This document shows positions 62,025 to 64,000 of a stretch of 64,000 nt of DNA, piece by piece; position 1 is the stretch's first letter; each line of letters starts with the position of its first letter. The translations under genes and the position numbers were made by a program. The notes beneath the pieces were generated by a model. The model did no database searches. It was not told where the DNA came from and was given only the letters and a program-made list of their open reading frames with translations. The DNA comes from Scytonema sp. UIC 10036. GTDB lineage: Bacteria; Cyanobacteriota; Cyanobacteriia; Cyanobacteriales; Nostocaceae. Where the stretch lies: the NCBI RefSeq assembly GCF_009725235.1, contig NZ_WJFC01000022.1, forward strand, positions 1 to 64,000, in the 5' to 3' direction.

Positions 62025-62696
62025 TCATGGGGTAGTGTTAAGGACACCCTGCCAAGTCCCTCTTTTATATTGTTTATCAAATTTAAAAGGGAATGGTTGT
62101 GATGGAACATCCTGCAGGGTTAGGTTGCACAAAAAATCCCACTGGGGATTTTCAACCAGATTCCACTCAACCAGGTTCAAACCATACTTTTGAGCTAATT
62201 TTCTTGCCTGTTCTAAGTGATTCCAGTAGCAATTGATGAAACGCTCTCGCTCAAATGTGAGTCCACCATACAGATACCAACGAACTTGTTGTGTAAAAGG
62301 GTCAAGCGTACTGAGTGGTCTGCTCTCAAACCAGACTTGACATGCCTCCAACCAAGATTCAATTTCTCTTACCGTTAGCACAAAAGTAGCATCCAGAGGT
62401 AGCAATCCCAGCCTAAACCAAAAAGCGACGGGGGTATCAGTTAACACATCAAAATCAAGAATCCAAGCAAGACTTGTCGGAAAGTGCGCGGCTCTATACC
62501 CCAGCATATGCATCGCAGTAGCAGCCGTATAATTTCCTGTGGCAGTGAGTCCGATGAAAAAATATTTAGATGAGAATTTGTTAGGAGAGAGCATGGAGTC
62601 AAGTTGGATTAAAGTATTTTCGCTCTGATCGCAGCGAGCAATAGCAACTGAGTCTTGGGAAGCTCGTTCTTTGAAATCGTTGCTTCCCAATTGCAT
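62025..62696 (-). CDS. Sulfotransferase-like protein with altered P-loop
   Basis: 223 residues. KYFFIGLTATGNYTAATAMH, MLGYRAAHFPTS, DVLTDTPVAFWFRLG, ATFVLTVREIESWLEAC, LNLVENPQWDFLCN follow the order of the P37/Sulfotransfer_4 family (PAPS-dependent sulfotransferases). The usual phosphosulfate loop GxxKTGTTS reads GLTATGNYT here: the Lys and the second Thr-Thr are replaced, so activity is doubtful. The second phosphate motif (VREIESWLEACQVW) is kept. It could transfer another group, or be inactive. Stand-alone gene. Confidence 0.65.
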   Translation of the reverse strand: MQLGSNDFKERASQDSVAIARCDQSENTLIQLDSMLSPNKFSSKYFFIGLTATGNYTAATAMHMLGYRAAHFPTSLAWILDFDVLTDTPVAFWFRLGLLPLDATFVLTVREIESWLEACQVWFESRPLSTLDPFTQQVRWYLYGGLTFERERFINCYWNHLEQARKLAQKYGLNLVEWNLVENPQWDFLCNLTLQDVPSQPFPFKFDKQYKRGTWQGVLNTTP

Positions 62697-62957
62697 AATG
62701 GCTTGCTTGTTTTAGATAAAACAACGAGGCTTCTACGTAAGAGATACTAAATCTTTGATGACAAATAAGTAAGACTACTGTTATTGACCGCGTAATTGTG
62801 TTGATAAACTCTAAAGTCAGGGTTAAATATAACAAAGCTAAATAATGTGTTATCTGATGTTTAGACAATTACAGTCTGAAATCCCAACACTTTAATAAGT
62901 CATGAAATATACATAGGGCTTCAAATAAGCCGAAGTTTGTACCCTAGCAAAGACTTT

Positions 62958-63716
62958 ATGGAAAAATCGATTTCTATCATCATGACGGTGTACAATCGGG
63001 AGCGCTATCTTGCTGACGCAATTAAGAGTGTCTTAATACAAACTTGCCCCGACTTTGAACTGTTAATTTGGGATGATGGTTCCACTGACCGTTCTGTTGA
63101 AATCGCTCGTTATTTTGCTCAAATTGACCCACGGGTGCGTGTAGTAGCAGCAGATCATCAAGGGCGAGCACGCTCTTTGAAGGCGGCGATCGCACAAACA
63201 ACTTGTCCCTACTTTGGGTGGGTAGACAGTGATGACTTATTGGCACCGACTGCCCTAGAGGAAACGGCGGCTGTACTTGATGCGCGAAAAGAAGTTGGAC
63301 TAGTCTACACCGACTATCAAGTCATCAATGAACGCAACAAAATCATGGGATACGGACAGCGCTGTCGCATTCCCTATTCTAAAGAGCAATTGTTGGTTGA
63401 TTTTATGATTTTCCACTTCCGGCTACAGCGTCGATCTGTCTACGAGCAAGTGGGCGGCATCAACGAGCAATTTGAACTAGCTCAAGACTATGACTTGTGT
63501 TTGCGACTATCTGAAGTGACGGAGATAGAACACTTAGCAAAACCCCTCTACTACTATCGGCGACACTCTGAGAGTGCGTCCCATCAAAAGCGAGTTGAGC
63601 AAATACTGGCAGCGCGGGATGCGATAAACCTTGCTCTAGAACGTCGGGGGCTGAACGAGCGTTATGAATTAGATGTGGAGATTGTAGGGCGGTACAGCTT
63701 GCGTCCAAAGGTGTAA
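62958..63716 (+). CDS. Family 2 glycosyltransferase
   Basis: 252 residues from ATG 62958 (MEKSISIIMTVYNRERYLAD). GT-A motifs: LLIWDDGSTDRSVEIARYFA, FGWVDSDDLLAPTALEE (DxD as DSDD), and FELAQDYDLCLRLSEV. It lacks membrane helices, so it is a soluble cytoplasmic transferase, likely for exopolysaccharide or lipid-linked sugars. It is divergent from the sulfotransferase-like gene, and both could belong to surface polysaccharide metabolism; this link is inference. Confidence 0.9.
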   Translation: MEKSISIIMTVYNRERYLADAIKSVLIQTCPDFELLIWDDGSTDRSVEIARYFAQIDPRVRVVAADHQGRARSLKAAIAQTTCPYFGWVDSDDLLAPTALEETAAVLDARKEVGLVYTDYQVINERNKIMGYGQRCRIPYSKEQLLVDFMIFHFRLQRRSVYEQVGGINEQFELAQDYDLCLRLSEVTEIEHLAKPLYYYRRHSESASHQKRVEQILAARDAINLALERRGLNERYELDVEIVGRYSLRPKV

Positions 63717-63895
63717 CTGGCAGTCTACATTACTTTCCATCTTGAGTCGGTGGTAATACTCCTGTCAATTGGGCTACTTTACACAACTTTTTCATTACGA
63801 GCGCTCGTTTTCTTTGTTTCAAACTATTCCTCAAGCACAACGTGCCCTCTCCAATCAACTTCACAATGAGGTCAGAGCAAAGCTCAGAGACCTCG

Positions 63896-64000
63896 TTACC
63901 CAAACCTTCGATGAGGGCTAAACCGTTGCAATAACCAGACTAGTACTCCTCCTGTAATAGCCCCGCTTACAGCACCGAAGATAATTCCAAAAATAACTAA
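63896..64000 (-). CDS. 3' end of a membrane protein gene (runs off the window)
   Basis: The last 34 codons read LVIFGIIFGAVSGAITGGVL, VWLLQRFSPHRRFG, a Gly-rich membrane helix and a basic tail, stop at 63896. The 179 bp before it to the glycosyltransferase stop show no gene. Confidence 0.55.
   Translation of the reverse strand, partial: LVIFGIIFGAVSGAITGGVLVWLLQRFSPHRRFG

Noticed and set aside
1..64000. tRNA, rRNA or known riboswitches
   Set aside because: Scanning for typical T-arm and conserved core sequences by eye found none; a covariance search could still reveal one.

Overview
The window looks like a piece of a filamentous, probably heterocyst-forming cyanobacterium (Nostocales). The basis is the many GCGATCGC (HIP1-like) octamers, short tandem heptamer/nonamer repeats between genes, a ccmK3-ccmK4 carboxysome shell pair, a HetZ-like regulator, a PEP-CTERM protein, and caspase/CHAT/WD40/CHASE2 proteins of cyanobacterial type. 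No rRNA, tRNA or CRISPR array was found.

Layout. 0.1-3.5 kb: RNase HI with a C-terminal extension, a DCC-type thiol oxidoreductase, and a cytosine-C5 DNA methyltransferase whose gene contains a second 240-codon frame that also carries family-like motifs. 3.3-11.3 kb: a minus-strand run of two caspase-like proteases (one fused to a STAND NTPase and WD40 repeats) and a ribbon-helix-helix protein. 11.6-33.9 kb: mostly ordinary chromosomal genes (DUF697 GTPase, SLH protein, Spy-like protein, NarL-type two-component pair, RNA ligase, MltA-like protein, ccmK3/ccmK4, glycosyltransferase, HetZ-like regulator, PilB-like protein without ATPase core, Crp regulator, M61 peptidase, rubredoxin, AAA-CHASE2 plus DUF928, Fic). 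Two structured non-coding elements lie near the HetZ-like gene.

33.9-40 kb is a gene graveyard: N-terminal stubs of DUF1156 and DUF499 proteins (families known from anti-phage loci), a duplicated antitoxin module interrupted by a 101-bp MITE, a UPF0175-DUF3368 toxin-antitoxin pair, a decayed Tn554-like element and a truncated integrase. 40-46 kb carries a conflict-type cluster: a STAND NTPase with a membrane segment and coiled coil, a CHAT-TIR-STAND fusion, and a divergent protein with a TIR/deoxyribosyltransferase-like domain. The last is overrun at its 3' end by an apparently undescribed element of about 890 bp: 30-bp hairpin-forming terminal inverted repeats, one 113-aa gene, and a second nested inverted repeat with three iterons per arm.

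46.9-61 kb resembles an integrated plasmid or plasmid-like island: ParM-like actin with a small downstream RHH gene, a run of small genes, a group II intron splitting a membrane-protein gene, a TraG/VirD4-like P-loop ATPase, coiled-coil and RHH proteins, and a non-coding zone with about 20 copies of a GTGTAATACAC palindrome, two other short repeat families and a large inverted duplication around a frameshifted IS1634-like transposase. 61-64 kb returns to chromosomal-looking genes: a PEP-CTERM protein, a sulfotransferase-like protein, a glycosyltransferase and the 3' end of a membrane protein.

All functions are inferred by reading motifs. No database search was run.
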